Source of the DNA: Lysobacter helvus
Lineage (GTDB): Bacteria > Pseudomonadota > Gammaproteobacteria > Xanthomonadales > Xanthomonadaceae
Reading direction: 5' to 3'
Assembly: GCF_018406645.1 (NCBI RefSeq)
Contig: NZ_AP024546.1
Location: 558,001 to 622,000 of the forward strand
Length of the DNA: 64,000 bases
Part shown: piece after piece, positions 15,475 through 25,487 of the stretch
Layout of the letters: each line of letters begins with the position of its first letter
How positions within the stretch are numbered: position 1 is the stretch's first letter
Translations under genes and position numbers: made by a program
The notes under the pieces: model-generated
What the model was told of the DNA's origin: nothing
Seen by the model: only the letters and a program-made list of their open reading frames with translations
Database searches by the model: none

Positions 15475-16697
15475 GCGTCGCCCCGGCACAGCCGCGGCAC
15501 GTCGCCGCGATATCCGAGTGCGCCACCGACGAGGTGCGCGCGCAACGCCGGCAGGCGCGCAACGGCGGCGAACCCGAGGCTGCGCAGCGGACGCAACGTG
15601 GCGTCGTCGCCTGCGGTCAGTGTGGCGAGGCCACCGGAGAATTGCAGCGTCGCATTGCGATCGTCTTCGCGGCGACGCGCGTGTTCGCCGAGCAACGTCG
15701 CGTTGCCGGGATCGTCGTGGCCTTCGATCAGTTCGGCCAACGTGAGCGCATCGCGCAAGCCGAGGTTGAAGCCCTGCGCGCCGATCGGATGCAGCGTCTG
15801 CGCAGCATTGCCCACGATCGCCGCGCGATCGGCGACAAGCGCGCGCGCCACGACCTGCACGATCGGATACGCACTGCGCGGGCCGGTGGCGAGCAGGCGC
15901 CCGACACGCCAGCCGAAGGCCGCCTGGATGCGCGCGAGCCACGCGGCATCGTCGAGCGCGGCCACGGCGTCCGCGTCCGCGCGCGCCACGCCATGCACGA
16001 CACCGAAATGGCCGTCGCCGCGCGGCAACAACGCCGTCGGGCCGTCGGGGCCGAAGCGTTCGTATGCCGTGCCGTCGGGGGCACGTTCCGCACGCACGCG
16101 CGCCACGAACAGGGTCTGCCCGAAATCGCGTTCGTCCGCGCCGATGCCGAGCGATTCGCGCACGCCGCTGCGCGTGCCGTCGGCGCCGACCAGCAGGCGC
16201 GCCGCGATCGTCTTCTCCTGTCCGTCGGCATCGCGCAGGCGCAAGGTGCGCGCGCCGTCGCCCGGGTCGCTGCCTTCGAACCGCATCGGCCGGTATCGCG
16301 TGACGCGCGTGCATTCCGACAAGCGTGCTTCCAGGGCCTGGCCGAAGTCGCGCGCGACGACCACCTGGCCGAACGCCTCGCGCCCATGCTCCTTCGCGTC
16401 CAGCACCACGCGGCCGAAATCGCCCTGCCGGCTCACGTGGATGCGGCGGATCGCACCGGCCGGCGCACGCAGCTTCTGCAAGACGCCGAGCGCGCGCAGG
16501 CCGTGCACGGTCGCTTCGGCGAAGCTGAGGTTGCGTTCGTCGAACACCGCGGGCAGCGCGCCGGGCGGCGCGGCTTCGACCAGCGCGACGTGGCGGCCGA
16601 TGCGGTCCAGCGCGATGGCGAGGCTCGCGCCGACGAGGCCGCCGCCGATGATGGCGACGTCGTGTCGGGCGTCTGCGGGGTGATCCGGGGGCTGCAT
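15471..16697 (-). CDS. ubiH: 2-octaprenyl-6-methoxyphenol hydroxylase UbiH-like
   Basis: 408 aa FAD monooxygenase of ubiquinone synthesis. N-terminal FAD site DVAIIGGGLVGASLAIALDR (residues 14-33), middle LLVGADGTRSGVRESLGI, and C-terminal IVGNAAQTLHPIGAQGFNLG. The HPIGAQGFNLGLRD form is characteristic of the UbiH branch, distinguishing it from its downstream neighbour. The start at 16697 is chosen because the dinucleotide-binding strand begins 13 residues later; the longer reading to 16874 runs antisense through the divergent gene. Forms an operon with the next hydroxylase through an ATGA overlap. Confidence 0.9.
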   Translation of the reverse strand: MQPPDHPADARHDVAIIGGGLVGASLAIALDRIGRHVALVEAAPPGALPAVFDERNLSFAEATVHGLRALGVLQKLRAPAGAIRRIHVSRQGDFGRVVLDAKEHGREAFGQVVVARDFGQALEARLSECTRVTRYRPMRFEGSDPGDGARTLRLRDADGQEKTIAARLLVGADGTRSGVRESLGIGADERDFGQTLFVARVRAERAPDGTAYERFGPDGPTALLPRGDGHFGVVHGVARADADAVAALDDAAWLARIQAAFGWRVGRLLATGPRSAYPIVQVVARALVADRAAIVGNAAQTLHPIGAQGFNLGLRDALTLAELIEGHDDPGNATLLGEHARRREDDRNATLQFSGGLATLTAGDDATLRPLRSLGFAAVARLPALRAHLVGGALGYRGDVPRLCRGDA

Positions 16698-16769
16698 CGC
16701 GTGACCGGGCGTGGGGGACGGGTGGAGTATGCTAGCGCCCCGCTCCCGCCGACCCATGACGCACGCCCG

Positions 16770-17354
16770 ATGAACCGCGCCCCGTCGAACCCCACCGCCC
16801 CCACCCTCGCGCCCGGTCCGGTCGCGCTTGCCGGCCTGATCTTCATCGCGGCCCTGACGCGCCTGCTGCCGCATCCGCCGAATTTCTCGCCGGTGGAAGC
16901 GATCGCATTGTTCGGTGGTGCGTACTTCGCCGCGCGCCAGTGGGCGCTGGTCGTCCCGCTCGTCGCGATGTTCGTGTCCGACCTAGCGCTGGGCCTGGTC
17001 AACGGCGGCGTGTACTTCGAATACTTCGCCAGCGCCGGCTTCTGGCTGGTGTATGCGTGCATCGCGCTGTCGACGGTGCTGGGCTTCGGCCTGCGCGGCC
17101 GCGTCACCGGCGGCCGCGTGCTCGGCTATTCGCTGCTGGGCTCGGTGCTGTTCTTCCTCGTGACCAACTTCGGCACGTGGTTCGGCGGCACGATGTATCC
17201 GCAGAACGCGCAGGGCCTGGTGGCCGCGTACGTCGCGGGCATCCCCTTCTTCAAGTGGACGCTGCTCGGCACGCTGGCGTACTCGGCGCTGCTGTTCGGC
17301 GGCTTCGCGCTGTTGCGCCGCCACGTGCCGGCGCTGCGCGAACAGACGGTCTGA
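16770..17354 (+). CDS. DUF6580-like integral membrane protein
   Basis: 194 aa with about five transmembrane helices. The N-terminal ALTRLLPHPPNFSPVEAIALFGGAYF resembles substrate-binding subunits of ECF-type vitamin transporters and the DUF6580 putative transport family (recalled, not searched). A TATGCT -10-like hexamer lies about 40 bp upstream in the region shared with divergent ubiH. The next gene encodes a corrinoid adenosyltransferase, so a role in cobalamin or metal uptake is possible but only inferred from position. ATG 16770 is the only in-frame start before helix 1. Confidence 0.82.
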   Translation: MNRAPSNPTAPTLAPGPVALAGLIFIAALTRLLPHPPNFSPVEAIALFGGAYFAARQWALVVPLVAMFVSDLALGLVNGGVYFEYFASAGFWLVYACIALSTVLGFGLRGRVTGGRVLGYSLLGSVLFFLVTNFGTWFGGTMYPQNAQGLVAAYVAGIPFFKWTLLGTLAYSALLFGGFALLRRHVPALREQTV

Positions 17355-17378
17355 CCGTCCGCCGGCACGCCGCACCGC

Positions 17379-17945
17379 GTGGGTAACCGCCTCAGCAAGA
17401 TCTACACGAAGACCGGCGACGACGGCACGACCGGTCTCGGCGATGGCACGCGCGTGGCGAAGGATTCGGCGCGCGTCGCCGCCTACGGCACCGTCGACGA
17501 AGCCAATTCCACGATCGGCCTGCTGCTCGCAAGCGCGCCCTTGCCCGGTCCGCAGGGCGAGGCGATCGCCGCGCTGCTCACCACGATCCAGCACCAGTTG
17601 TTCGACCTGGGCGGCGAGTTGTGCATCCCCGGCCATGCGGCGATCCACGAAGCCGACGTCAAGGCGCTCGAAGACCAGCTCGATGCCTACAACGACCCGC
17701 TGCCGCCGCTGAAGGATTTCATCCTGCCCGGCGGTGGTGAAGCCGCGGCACGCTGCCACGTCGCGCGCACCGTGGTCCGTCGCGCGGAGCGCGAGACCGT
17801 GACGCTCGCGCGCCACGATGCCGTGCGGCCCGAAGCGATCCGCTACCTCAACCGTCTCTCCGACTTGCTGTTCGTGCTGGCGCGCGTGCTCGCGCGCGAC
17901 TCGGGCCATGGCGAAGTGCTGTGGAAACACGAGCGCCGCACATGA
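17379..17945 (+). CDS. PduO-type cob(I)alamin adenosyltransferase
   Basis: 188 aa. The N-terminus SKIYTKTGDDGTTGLGDGTRVAKDS is the ATP-binding signature of PduO/CobO-type adenosyltransferases. The C-terminal helical part has RTVVRRAERETVTLA and RYLNRLSDLLFVLARVLAR, typical of the trimeric five-helix bundle. It transfers adenosyl from ATP to cob(I)alamin, making coenzyme B12. GTG start at 17379, 24 bp after the upstream membrane-protein stop; its stop overlaps the next gene by 4 nt. Confidence 0.95.
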   Translation: MGNRLSKIYTKTGDDGTTGLGDGTRVAKDSARVAAYGTVDEANSTIGLLLASAPLPGPQGEAIAALLTTIQHQLFDLGGELCIPGHAAIHEADVKALEDQLDAYNDPLPPLKDFILPGGGEAAARCHVARTVVRRAERETVTLARHDAVRPEAIRYLNRLSDLLFVLARVLARDSGHGEVLWKHERRT

Positions 17946-18886
17946 GCCGCGGCGTCGCGACCCAGTTGTGGACGCATCCCGCCTGCTTGCTGCACGACAC
18001 CGGCCCAGGCCACGCCGAACGCCCCGAACGCCTGTCCGCCGTGCTCGAAGCGCTGCAGGGCGCATTCCCGTCGCTGTCGTTGCATGACGCGCCGCGCGCG
18101 TCGCGCGGCCAGCTGCTGCGTGTGCACGACGCCAGCCTGCTGGCCACCGTGCTCGAAACGAAATCGCCGGACCGCGTGCAGCTGGATCCCGACACGATCC
18201 TCTCGCCCGCCTCCGCCGAAGCCGCACTGCGCGCCGCGGGCGCGGGCATCGCCGCCACCGATGCGGTGCTGCACGGCCACGCACGCCGCGCGTTCTGCGC
18301 CGTGCGTCCGCCGGGCCACCACGCGACCATCGACGTCGCGATGGGCTTCTGCCTGTTCAACAACATCGCGGTCGCCGCGGCGCACGCGCGTGACCACGGC
18401 GGCCTGGAACGCATCGCGATCGTCGACTTCGACGTGCACCACGGCAACGGCACGCAGGCGATCTTCGAAACCGATCCGCGCGTGCTGTACCTGAGTTCGC
18501 ACCAGATGCCGCTGTATCCCGACACGGGCCGGCGCGACGAACACGGCGCGGGCAACATCCTCAATGCACCGCTGCCGCCGGGCGCGGGCGGCGACGCCTT
18601 CCGCGCGACGTGGTCGCGCGACCTGCTCCCCGCGCTGGACACCTTCCGCCCGCAGATCGTCTTCATTTCCGCGGGCTTCGACGCGCACTGGCGCGATCCC
18701 CTGGCGCAACTGCAGCTGCAGGCGGGCGACTACGCCTGGCTCACGCAGGCGCTGGTCGACATCGCGCAACGCCATGCCGACGGGCGCGTCGTGTCGATGC
18801 TCGAAGGCGGGTACGACCTGCAGGCCTTGCGCGAAGCCAGCGTCGCGCACGTGGCGGCGCTGTCGGGACTTGCGCCCGCGGGTTAA
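17942..18886 (+). CDS. Histone-deacetylase-family (acetylpolyamine-type) amidohydrolase
   Basis: 314 aa, arginase/deacetylase fold. Active-site motifs: [20 protein letters not shown] (tandem His), [14 protein letters not shown] (zinc Asp/His), [14 protein letters not shown], and [15 protein letters not shown] (second zinc Asp). This is the class II HDAC-like group of bacteria that remove acetyl groups from lysines, polyamines or small amides; the substrate is unknown. ATGA overlap with the adenosyltransferase. Its TAA stop is shared, on opposite strands, with the msrB stop. Confidence 0.93.
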   Translation: MSRGVATQLWTHPACLLHDTGPGHAERPERLSAVLEALQGAFPSLSLHDAPRASRGQLLRVHDASLLATVLETKSPDRVQLDPDTILSPASAEAALRAAGAGIAATDAVLHGHARRAFCAVRPPGHHATIDVAMGFCLFNNIAVAAAHARDHGGLERIAIVDFDVHHGNGTQAIFETDPRVLYLSSHQMPLYPDTGRRDEHGAGNILNAPLPPGAGGDAFRATWSRDLLPALDTFRPQIVFISAGFDAHWRDPLAQLQLQAGDYAWLTQALVDIAQRHADGRVVSMLEGGYDLQALREASVAHVAALSGLAPAG

Positions 18887-19314
18887 CCGCCGCCGACTTC
18901 GGCGACCGGATGGAAATCCAGCGAGGCCGAATTGATGCAGTAGCGCAGGCCCGTGGGCGGCGGACCGTCGGGGAACACGTGCCCCAGGTGCGATTCGCAG
19001 CTGGCGCAGCGGATTTCCACGCGGCGCATGCCGTGGGTTTCGTCGACGTGTTCGGTCACCGCGCTCGGCGAGACCGGTTCGAAGAAGCTCGGCCAGCCGC
19101 TGCCGGAGTCGTACTTCGCATCCGACAGGAACAGCGGCGTGCCGCAGGCGACGCACGTGTACACGCCATCGGCCTTGTGGTCCCAGTACTTGCCGGTGAA
19201 CGCGCGCTCGGTGGCCGAGCATCGGCAGATCGCGTACTGCTCCGGCGTGAGCTGGTCGCGCCATTCGGCATCGCTCTTCGCGGTGGCGGGCGCGGTGGCG
19301 GGCGTCTTGTCCAT
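18883..19314 (-). CDS. msrB: Peptide-methionine (R)-S-oxide reductase MsrB
   Basis: 143 aa, complete SelR domain. Two zinc CxxC pairs (TCVACG and [13 protein letters not shown]) and the catalytic Cys in [11 protein letters not shown]. It reduces R-methionine sulfoxide in oxidised proteins. No signal peptide, so cytosolic. The conserved [19 protein letters not shown] sits 17 residues after the chosen start at 19314; the longer reading to 19461 adds a non-conserved leader. Convergent with the HDAC-like gene, both using the same TTAA for their stops. Confidence 0.95.
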   Translation of the reverse strand: MDKTPATAPATAKSDAEWRDQLTPEQYAICRCSATERAFTGKYWDHKADGVYTCVACGTPLFLSDAKYDSGSGWPSFFEPVSPSAVTEHVDETHGMRRVEIRCASCESHLGHVFPDGPPPTGLRYCINSASLDFHPVAEVGGG

Positions 19315-19478
19315 CGTTGACCTCGTGATGCGGGGGATGCCTTCCAGATGGGGGCGTGGCCGGGAAAACCACGGCCGTGCGGAGTGTGGACAAAGCCCGC
19401 GGCCGGGATGTTCAGGGGAAGTGAACGTACGAATTTCGTTATGCTGCCCGCCGATCTTCACCGACCACGGATGTTCGC

Positions 19479-21857
19479 GTGCGTGCCAGCCTCAGACTGA
19501 CCCCCCTCGCCCTGTGCATCGGCCTCTCCTTGTCCGCGCACGTGCGGGCACAGAAGATGCAGGACGATTTCAGCCTGTGCCCGCTGACCCAGGCGGTGCC
19601 CGAGTTCGAGGACGTGCCGGCCACCGGAATCACGCTGGGCAAGACGCCGCTGGACCGCGCCCAGTCGCCCACCGACATCGAAGGCGACACCCTCAGCGGC
19701 ACGGACGTGGCGCCGCAGTTCCAGGGCAACGTCGCGCTGCGCCGCGGCGACCAGTTCCTGGGCGCCGACCGGCTGACCTACGACAGCGAGCAGGAGCACT
19801 ACGTCGCCGACGGCAACATCCGCTACCAGGACAGCAGCATGCGCCTGACCGCGGAACACGCCGAGGGCAACCAGGCGGCCGACGAACACCAGATCGACGA
19901 CCTGAAATACCAGCTGGTCTCGCGCCGCGGCAACGGCGAGTCCTCGCGCATCAACCTGCACGGCGCGCAGGGCAGCCTGCACGATTCGACGTACTCCACG
20001 TGCGATCCCGAAGATCGCCACTGGGAACTGAAAGCCAAGCGCATCGACGTGGATTCGGCCGAAGGCTTCGCGGTCGCGCACAACGCGGTGCTGCGGATCG
20101 GCCGCATCCCGGTGCTGTACGTGCCGTGGTTCGAGTTCCCGATCGACGAGCGCCGCCACACCGGCCTGCTGTTCCCGTCGGCGTCCAACTCCAGCCGCAA
20201 CGGCTTCGACTACAAGCAGCCGATCTACCTCAACCTGGCGCCCAACTACGACGCCACGCTGTATCCGCGGATCATGACCGCGCGCGGCATCCAGCTCGGC
20301 GGCGAATTCCGCTACCTGGGCACCAAGGGGCAGGCGTCGGTGTCGGGCGCGTACATGCCGCACGACGACCTGCGCGACGACGAGGGTTACGACAAGCGCT
20401 ACTTCGGCGCCTTCAACGGGTTCCAGAACCTCTCGCGCAGCTGGCAGGCGCGCGTGAACCTGCTGCACATCAGCGATCCGCGGTACTTCGAGGATTTCAA
20501 CAGCAGCATCAACGGCATCTCGGTGTACGCGGCGTACAGCGACGCCGGCCTGTACGGACGCGGCCGCCACTGGAGCGCCGGCCTCATGGCCGACCACTGG
20601 CAGCTCGCCGACTACACGCTCAGCGAAGTCAGCCTCGCCTACAACCGCATGCCGCGCGCGTTCTTTTCGTGGGACCAGCGCCTGCGGCCGTGGTTGTCCG
20701 CGGGCGTGGACGCCGAAGCGGTGCGCTTCCAGAAGGACGAGGCCGTGTTCGAGGCGCCGCCGCCGGGCGCGCCGTTCGGCACGCAGGGCCGGTTCGTGGG
20801 CGCCGCCGGTTCGCGCCTGGACATCAAGCCCTACGTCTCGCTGCCGCTGGAGGGCGCGAGCTGGTTCGTGCGCCCGACGCTGGCGTGGCGCTACACCGCC
20901 TACCAGCTGGACGACCAGCTCGCGGCCGTCGTGAAAGCCAAGTCGCCCTCGCGCAGCCAGCCGATCGGCAGCGTCGATGCCGGCCTGTATTTCGACCGCA
21001 GCACGCGCCTGCACGGGCAGTCGTTCCTGCAGACGCTCGAACCGCGCATGTTCTACCTGTACAGCCCGTTCCGTAACCAGGACACGCTGCCGGCGTTCGA
21101 CACCGGCGCGCTCACCTTCAGCTGGGGCCAGATGTTCCGCGACAACCGGTATTCCGGCGCGGACCGCCAGGCCGATGCGAACCAGCTGACGATCGCGCTG
21201 ACCTCGCGCCTGATCCGCGAATCCGACGGCCGCGAGCGCTTCAGCGCGAGCATCGGCCAGATCAAGTACTTCGACGATTCCCGGGTCGTGCTCCCCGGCG
21301 AACAGCCCATCCTCGCGGGCAAGTCGGCGTGGGTGGCGGACGTGGGCTGGGCGCCGACCGACCGCTGGACCTTCGGCGGTTCGTACCAGTACAACCCGAA
21401 GCTGCGCCAGAAGGACCTGGTCAGCGTGCGCGGCCGCTACCTGCTGCCCGACGACGGCGTGGTCAACCTCGCCTACCGCTTCCGCCGCGACGTCTCGGAC
21501 CAGGTGGACTTCTCCTTCCTGTACCCCGTCAACGACACCTGGAGCGTGGTCGGGCGCGACTATTACTCGATCCTCGACCGCAAGCCGCTGGAACAGGTCC
21601 TCGGCGTCCAGTGGGACAGCTGTTGCATCGCGGTTCGGCTTGTCGGCCGGCGCTACGTGCACAATCGCGAGGGCGAGCTGAGCCGCGGCATCATGCTCGA
21701 GATCGAACTGAAAGGCCTCGGCTCGGCCGGGCAGGACACCCGCAAGACGCTGCGCCGGGCCATCCTTGGCTACAATCGCGGCGATCTCTACTTGGTGCCG
21801 CCCGAAACAGCCACGGCCCAGCCCTCAACGGATTCGGATCCGGACCCCACGCCATGA
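19479..21857 (+). CDS. lptD: LPS-assembly outer-membrane protein LptD
   Basis: 792 aa. Signal peptide ends at AHVRAQ. A periplasmic OstA/LptA-like beta-jellyroll (about residues 65-180: [23 protein letters not shown]) is followed by a 26-strand barrel (about 200-770) with [20 protein letters not shown] and aromatic strand ends. LptD with LptE inserts lipopolysaccharide into the outer leaflet. Cysteines at FSLCPL and STCDPED plus DSCCIAV near the C-terminus are the expected disulfide-forming positions. GTG start at 19479; a TATGCT -10-like element lies about 37 bp upstream. Heads the surA-pdxA-rsmA-apaG-apaH series. Confidence 0.96.
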   Translation: MRASLRLTPLALCIGLSLSAHVRAQKMQDDFSLCPLTQAVPEFEDVPATGITLGKTPLDRAQSPTDIEGDTLSGTDVAPQFQGNVALRRGDQFLGADRLTYDSEQEHYVADGNIRYQDSSMRLTAEHAEGNQAADEHQIDDLKYQLVSRRGNGESSRINLHGAQGSLHDSTYSTCDPEDRHWELKAKRIDVDSAEGFAVAHNAVLRIGRIPVLYVPWFEFPIDERRHTGLLFPSASNSSRNGFDYKQPIYLNLAPNYDATLYPRIMTARGIQLGGEFRYLGTKGQASVSGAYMPHDDLRDDEGYDKRYFGAFNGFQNLSRSWQARVNLLHISDPRYFEDFNSSINGISVYAAYSDAGLYGRGRHWSAGLMADHWQLADYTLSEVSLAYNRMPRAFFSWDQRLRPWLSAGVDAEAVRFQKDEAVFEAPPPGAPFGTQGRFVGAAGSRLDIKPYVSLPLEGASWFVRPTLAWRYTAYQLDDQLAAVVKAKSPSRSQPIGSVDAGLYFDRSTRLHGQSFLQTLEPRMFYLYSPFRNQDTLPAFDTGALTFSWGQMFRDNRYSGADRQADANQLTIALTSRLIRESDGRERFSASIGQIKYFDDSRVVLPGEQPILAGKSAWVADVGWAPTDRWTFGGSYQYNPKLRQKDLVSVRGRYLLPDDGVVNLAYRFRRDVSDQVDFSFLYPVNDTWSVVGRDYYSILDRKPLEQVLGVQWDSCCIAVRLVGRRYVHNREGELSRGIMLEIELKGLGSAGQDTRKTLRRAILGYNRGDLYLVPPETATAQPSTDSDPDPTP

Positions 21858-23239
21858 CCTTTGCTTCCCGTTTCGCCGGCCATGCGCTCGCCGGCGCCCT
21901 CGCCATCGCGCTGCCCGCCGGCGTGCTGCTTGCCGTGCCCGCGCCCGCCCGCGCCCAGGCGCTCGTCCCGATCGACCACCCGGTGGCGATCGTCGACGAA
22001 GACGTCGTGCTGCACAGCGAGCTCGACCGCGCGGTGCGCAACATCACCAACCAGTACGCCGGCAAGGAAGACCAACTCCCGCCGGCCGACGTGCTGGAGC
22101 GCCAGGTGCTCGAGCGCCTGATCCTCAACAAGCTGCAGGTCGCGCGCGCCGAGTCCAACGGCCTGAAGGCGACCGAGGAAGACATCGACGCCGCCATCGG
22201 CCGCATCGCCCAGGGCAACAGCCTCACGCCGGCGCAGATCCGCCAGCAGGTCGAGCAGGGCGGGCAGACGTGGGAAGAATTCCGCCGCTCGATCCACGAC
22301 GAAATCCTGATCCAGCAGTTGCGCCAGAGCTTCGCGCAGGGCCGCATCCAGGTCAGCGATTCGGAAGTGGAAGCCGCGATGGCCGCGCAGGCCAACACCA
22401 CGCAGTACCACCTGGCGCACATCCTCGTGGCGCTGCCGGACGGCGCCACGCCGGAACAGATCGGCGTCGCGCAGAAGAAGATCGAAGGCGTCAAGGCGCT
22501 GCTCGACAAGAACGAAATGGATTTCGCGGCCGCGGCCGTGCGCTATTCCGACAGCCAGAACGCGCTGGAAGGCGGCGACCTGGGCTGGCGCGCCCTCGAT
22601 GAAATCCCCGGCACGTTCGCCAACGTCATCCGCACCATGCAGGTCGGCCAGGTCATCGGCCCCGTGCGCGGCCCGAGCGGCTTCCAGCTGCTGAAGCTGG
22701 TGGAAACGCGCGACGCCGCCGGCGACGCCGCCGCCCCGGTCACCGAATTCAACGCGCGCCACATCCTCGTGCGCGTGGATGCCACGCATCCGGAAGCCGA
22801 AGCGCGCGCCAAGGTCGACACGATCGCCGCGCGCCTGGCCGGCGGCGCCGATTTCCAGGCGCTGGCCAAGTCCGATTCCGAAGACGAAGGCACCAAGGCC
22901 TCCGGCGGCGACCTGGGCTGGTTCCCGGCCGACCAGTTCGGCACGACGTTCGGCGCGCAGGTCGCTTCGCTCGCCGACGGCGCGGTGTCCAAGCCGTTCC
23001 GCAGCGATGCGGGCTGGCACATCGTGCAGCGCATCGGCACGCGCCAGGGCACGGCGGACAAGTCGCGCAAGGCGCAGATGCGCGAAGCGATCGGCCGTCG
23101 CAAGCTGGAAGACGAATACAACCGCTTCCTGCGCGAAATGCGCGGCGAGGCCTACGTCGAAATGCGCATGGCCGGCGCCGCGCCTGCAGCCCCTGCAGCG
23201 CCCGCCGCGCAGCCGCAGGCGCCTGCAAGCGGCGGCTGA
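21854..23239 (+). CDS. surA: Periplasmic chaperone / peptidyl-prolyl isomerase SurA
   Basis: 461 aa. Signal peptide ends at ARAQA. The SurA N-terminal chaperone domain (about 35-170: LERQVLERLILNKLQVARAE) is followed by two parvulin domains, the first around YHLAHILVALPDGATPEQ and GGDLGWRALDEIPGTF, the second around FNARHILVRVDATHPE and GGDLGWFPADQFGTTF. An Ala/Pro-rich tail ends the protein. SurA escorts outer-membrane beta-barrels, including LptD, to the Bam complex, which fits the 4-nt overlap with lptD. Slightly longer than E. coli SurA (428 aa) because of the tail. Confidence 0.96.
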   Translation: MTFASRFAGHALAGALAIALPAGVLLAVPAPARAQALVPIDHPVAIVDEDVVLHSELDRAVRNITNQYAGKEDQLPPADVLERQVLERLILNKLQVARAESNGLKATEEDIDAAIGRIAQGNSLTPAQIRQQVEQGGQTWEEFRRSIHDEILIQQLRQSFAQGRIQVSDSEVEAAMAAQANTTQYHLAHILVALPDGATPEQIGVAQKKIEGVKALLDKNEMDFAAAAVRYSDSQNALEGGDLGWRALDEIPGTFANVIRTMQVGQVIGPVRGPSGFQLLKLVETRDAAGDAAAPVTEFNARHILVRVDATHPEAEARAKVDTIAARLAGGADFQALAKSDSEDEGTKASGGDLGWFPADQFGTTFGAQVASLADGAVSKPFRSDAGWHIVQRIGTRQGTADKSRKAQMREAIGRRKLEDEYNRFLREMRGEAYVEMRMAGAAPAAPAAPAAQPQAPASGG

Positions 23240-23240
23240 G

Positions 23241-24221
23241 ATGTCGCCGCCGCGGCTGGCGCTGGTGCCGGGCGAACCGGCCGGCATCGGTCCCGAACTC
23301 TGCGTGCGCCTGGCGCAGCAGCCGCGTGGTGATTGTTCGCTCGTCGCCTTCGGCGACGGCGACACGCTGGTGGCCGCGGCCCGCGCGTTGTCGTTACCGC
23401 TGCAGTTGCTGCCTGCCGACGCGGTTGCCACGCGTCCCGGCGACCTGCCGTTGCACGCCATCCCGAATGCAGTCGCGGTCGAATTCGGCCGCGCCGATCC
23501 GCGAAACGCACGCGCCGTCATCGCCGCGCTCGAAACCGCCGCACGCGCGTGCCTCGACGGCGCGTTCGATGGCCTCGTCACCGGCCCGGTGCACAAGGCC
23601 GCGATCAACGACGGCGGCATCGCCTACACCGGCACCACCGAACTGCTCGCGCGGCAAGCAGGCTGCGACGTGGTGATGATGCTGGCCAACGCCATCGTCC
23701 GCGTCGCGCTCGCCACCACGCACCTGCCATTGCGCGACGTGCCGGATGCGATCAACGCCGATTCGCTCGCGCGCACGCTGCGCATCGTCGACGCCGCGCT
23801 GCGCACGCGCTTCGGCATCGTGGCACCGCGCATCGCCGTCCTCGGACTCAATCCGCATGCGGGCGAAGACGGGCACATGGGACGCGAAGAACTCGACGTC
23901 ATCGCGCCGGTCATCGCCGCGTTGCGCGCGCAAGGCCTGCACCTCGAAGGCCCGCTGCCCGCGGACACCGCGTTCCTGCCCGCGAAACTCCGCGACGTCG
24001 ACGCAGTGCTGGCGATGTACCACGACCAGGGATTGCCGGTGCTCAAGTACAGCGGATTCGAAAGCGCCGTGAACCTCACGCTCGGCCTGCCCTACCCGCG
24101 CGTGGCCGTCGACCATGGCACCGCGTTGTCGATCGCCGGTCGCGGCATCGCCGATCCGTCGAGCCTGTTCGCCGCCGTCGACACCTGCGCGCGCATGGCG
24201 CGCAAGGCAGTCGCGGCATGA
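23241..24221 (+). CDS. pdxA: 4-hydroxythreonine-4-phosphate dehydrogenase PdxA
   Basis: 326 aa, pyridoxal phosphate biosynthesis. N-terminal LALVPGEPAGIGPEL, metal-ligand segments TGPVHKAAIN, GLNPHAGEDGHMG and MYHDQGLPVLKY, and the C-terminal DHGTALSIAGRGIADPSSL are all diagnostic. It oxidises 4-phosphohydroxy-L-threonine with NAD(P). One base after the surA stop; ends in an ATGA overlap with rsmA. Confidence 0.96.
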   Translation: MSPPRLALVPGEPAGIGPELCVRLAQQPRGDCSLVAFGDGDTLVAAARALSLPLQLLPADAVATRPGDLPLHAIPNAVAVEFGRADPRNARAVIAALETAARACLDGAFDGLVTGPVHKAAINDGGIAYTGTTELLARQAGCDVVMMLANAIVRVALATTHLPLRDVPDAINADSLARTLRIVDAALRTRFGIVAPRIAVLGLNPHAGEDGHMGREELDVIAPVIAALRAQGLHLEGPLPADTAFLPAKLRDVDAVLAMYHDQGLPVLKYSGFESAVNLTLGLPYPRVAVDHGTALSIAGRGIADPSSLFAAVDTCARMARKAVAA

Positions 24222-25030
24222 GCGAGGCGCGCCCCGGCTTCCAGCGCGAAGCGAAGAAACACCTCGGCCAGCACTTCCTGCACGAGAAGGGCGTCATCAA
24301 CAAGATCGTGCAGGCGGTGGATCCCAAGCCCGGCGATCGCCTGGTGGAAATCGGCCCCGGCCAGGGCGCGATCACCTTCCCGCTGCTCGATCGCCACGGC
24401 GCGCTGACGGTGATCGAGTTCGACCGCGACCTCATCGCCCCGCTCACCGAAGCGGCGCAGGCGCACGGCCGGCTCACGATCGTGCATCGCGACGTGCTGC
24501 AGGTGGATTTCACCGCGCTGGCCAAGGACGTCGAAGGCACGGACGGACAAATCCGCCTCGTCGGCAACCTGCCCTACAACCTCTCCTCGCCCATCCTCTT
24601 CCACGCCCTCGAACATGCGGGCGCGATCCGCGACATGCACTTCATGCTGCAGAAGGAAGTGGTGGACCGCATGGCCGCCGAACCCGGCAGCAAGGTGTAC
24701 GGGCGGCTGAGCGTGATGCTGCAGGCCTACTGCCGCGTCGTGCCGCTGTTCAAGGTGCCGCCGGGGGCGTTCCGTCCGCCGCCGAAGGTCGATTCGGCGG
24801 TCGTGCGGATGGTGCCGCGCGCGCCCGGCGAGATGGGCGTGCAGGATCCGGTGCGGTTCACGCACGTGGTCCGCGCCGCGTTCGGCCAGCGCCGCAAGAC
24901 CTTGCGCAATGCGCTGCAGGGCGTGGCCGACACCGCGATGATCGAAGCCGCGGGCCTGCGCCCGGACGCGCGCGCCGAACAGATCGACGTCGCCGGCTTC
25001 GTGCGCCTGGCGAACCTGCCCACGCCCTGA
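24218..25030 (+). CDS. rsmA: 16S rRNA dimethyladenosine transferase RsmA (KsgA)
   Basis: 270 aa SAM-dependent enzyme that dimethylates A1518 and A1519 in 16S rRNA during 30S maturation. Motifs: KKHLGQHFL, the SAM loop VEIGPGQGAITFPLL, the catalytic NLPYNLSSPI, and the RNA-binding C-terminus with AFRPPPKVDSAVV and FGQRRKTLRNAL. Start overlaps the pdxA stop by 4 nt. Confidence 0.97.
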   Translation: MSEARPGFQREAKKHLGQHFLHEKGVINKIVQAVDPKPGDRLVEIGPGQGAITFPLLDRHGALTVIEFDRDLIAPLTEAAQAHGRLTIVHRDVLQVDFTALAKDVEGTDGQIRLVGNLPYNLSSPILFHALEHAGAIRDMHFMLQKEVVDRMAAEPGSKVYGRLSVMLQAYCRVVPLFKVPPGAFRPPPKVDSAVVRMVPRAPGEMGVQDPVRFTHVVRAAFGQRRKTLRNALQGVADTAMIEAAGLRPDARAEQIDVAGFVRLANLPTP

Positions 25031-25076
25031 GCGCCCGCCCGCACGGGCCTTCGCGCGACATCCAACGGCTTGCGGC

Positions 25077-25082
25077 TAAACT
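25077..25082 (+). promoter_or_regulatory. Putative -10 of a leaderless apaG promoter
   Basis: TAAACT ends only 6 nt before the apaG ATG, which would place the transcription start at or next to the start codon. The same GGCTAAACT string precedes glnS. No -35 is evident. Confidence 0.4.
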
Positions 25083-25088
25083 GCACGC

Positions 25089-25472
25089 ATGACGGACACC
25101 GCTGCCTATGCGTTCGACATCGATGTCGACACCCGCTTCCTGGACGAAGAATCCGCGCCCGATGAAGGCCGCTACGTCTTCGCCTACACCATCAGCATCC
25201 GCAACCGCGGCACCGTGCCGGCGCGCCTGCTCGGCCGCCACTGGGTGATCACCGACGCCAACGGCAAGGTCGAGGAAGTCGTGGGCGAAGGCGTGGTGGG
25301 CGAGCAACCGTGGCTCCGGCCCGGCGAAGATTTCCAGTACACCTCCGGCGCCATCCTCGAAACCAGCCTCGGCACCATGCGCGGCAGCTACGACATGCTG
25401 GCGGACGACGGCACGCGCTTCGCCGCGCCCATCCCGCCGTTCACGCTGACCACCCCGCGCACGCTGCACTGA
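25089..25472 (+). CDS. apaG: ApaG protein (Co2+/Mg2+ efflux-associated, FN3-like fold)
   Basis: 127 aa single ApaG domain, an immunoglobulin-like beta-sandwich of unsettled biochemical function. Diagnostic stretches: [40 protein letters not shown] and [19 protein letters not shown] with GTMRGSYDM. Always beside apaH and rsmA in many Gammaproteobacteria, as here. No ribosome site before the ATG and a -10-like element 6 nt upstream suggest a leaderless transcript. Confidence 0.95.
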   Translation: MTDTAAYAFDIDVDTRFLDEESAPDEGRYVFAYTISIRNRGTVPARLLGRHWVITDANGKVEEVVGEGVVGEQPWLRPGEDFQYTSGAILETSLGTMRGSYDMLADDGTRFAAPIPPFTLTTPRTLH

Positions 25473-25487
25473 CGGGCACGCGCGCGC

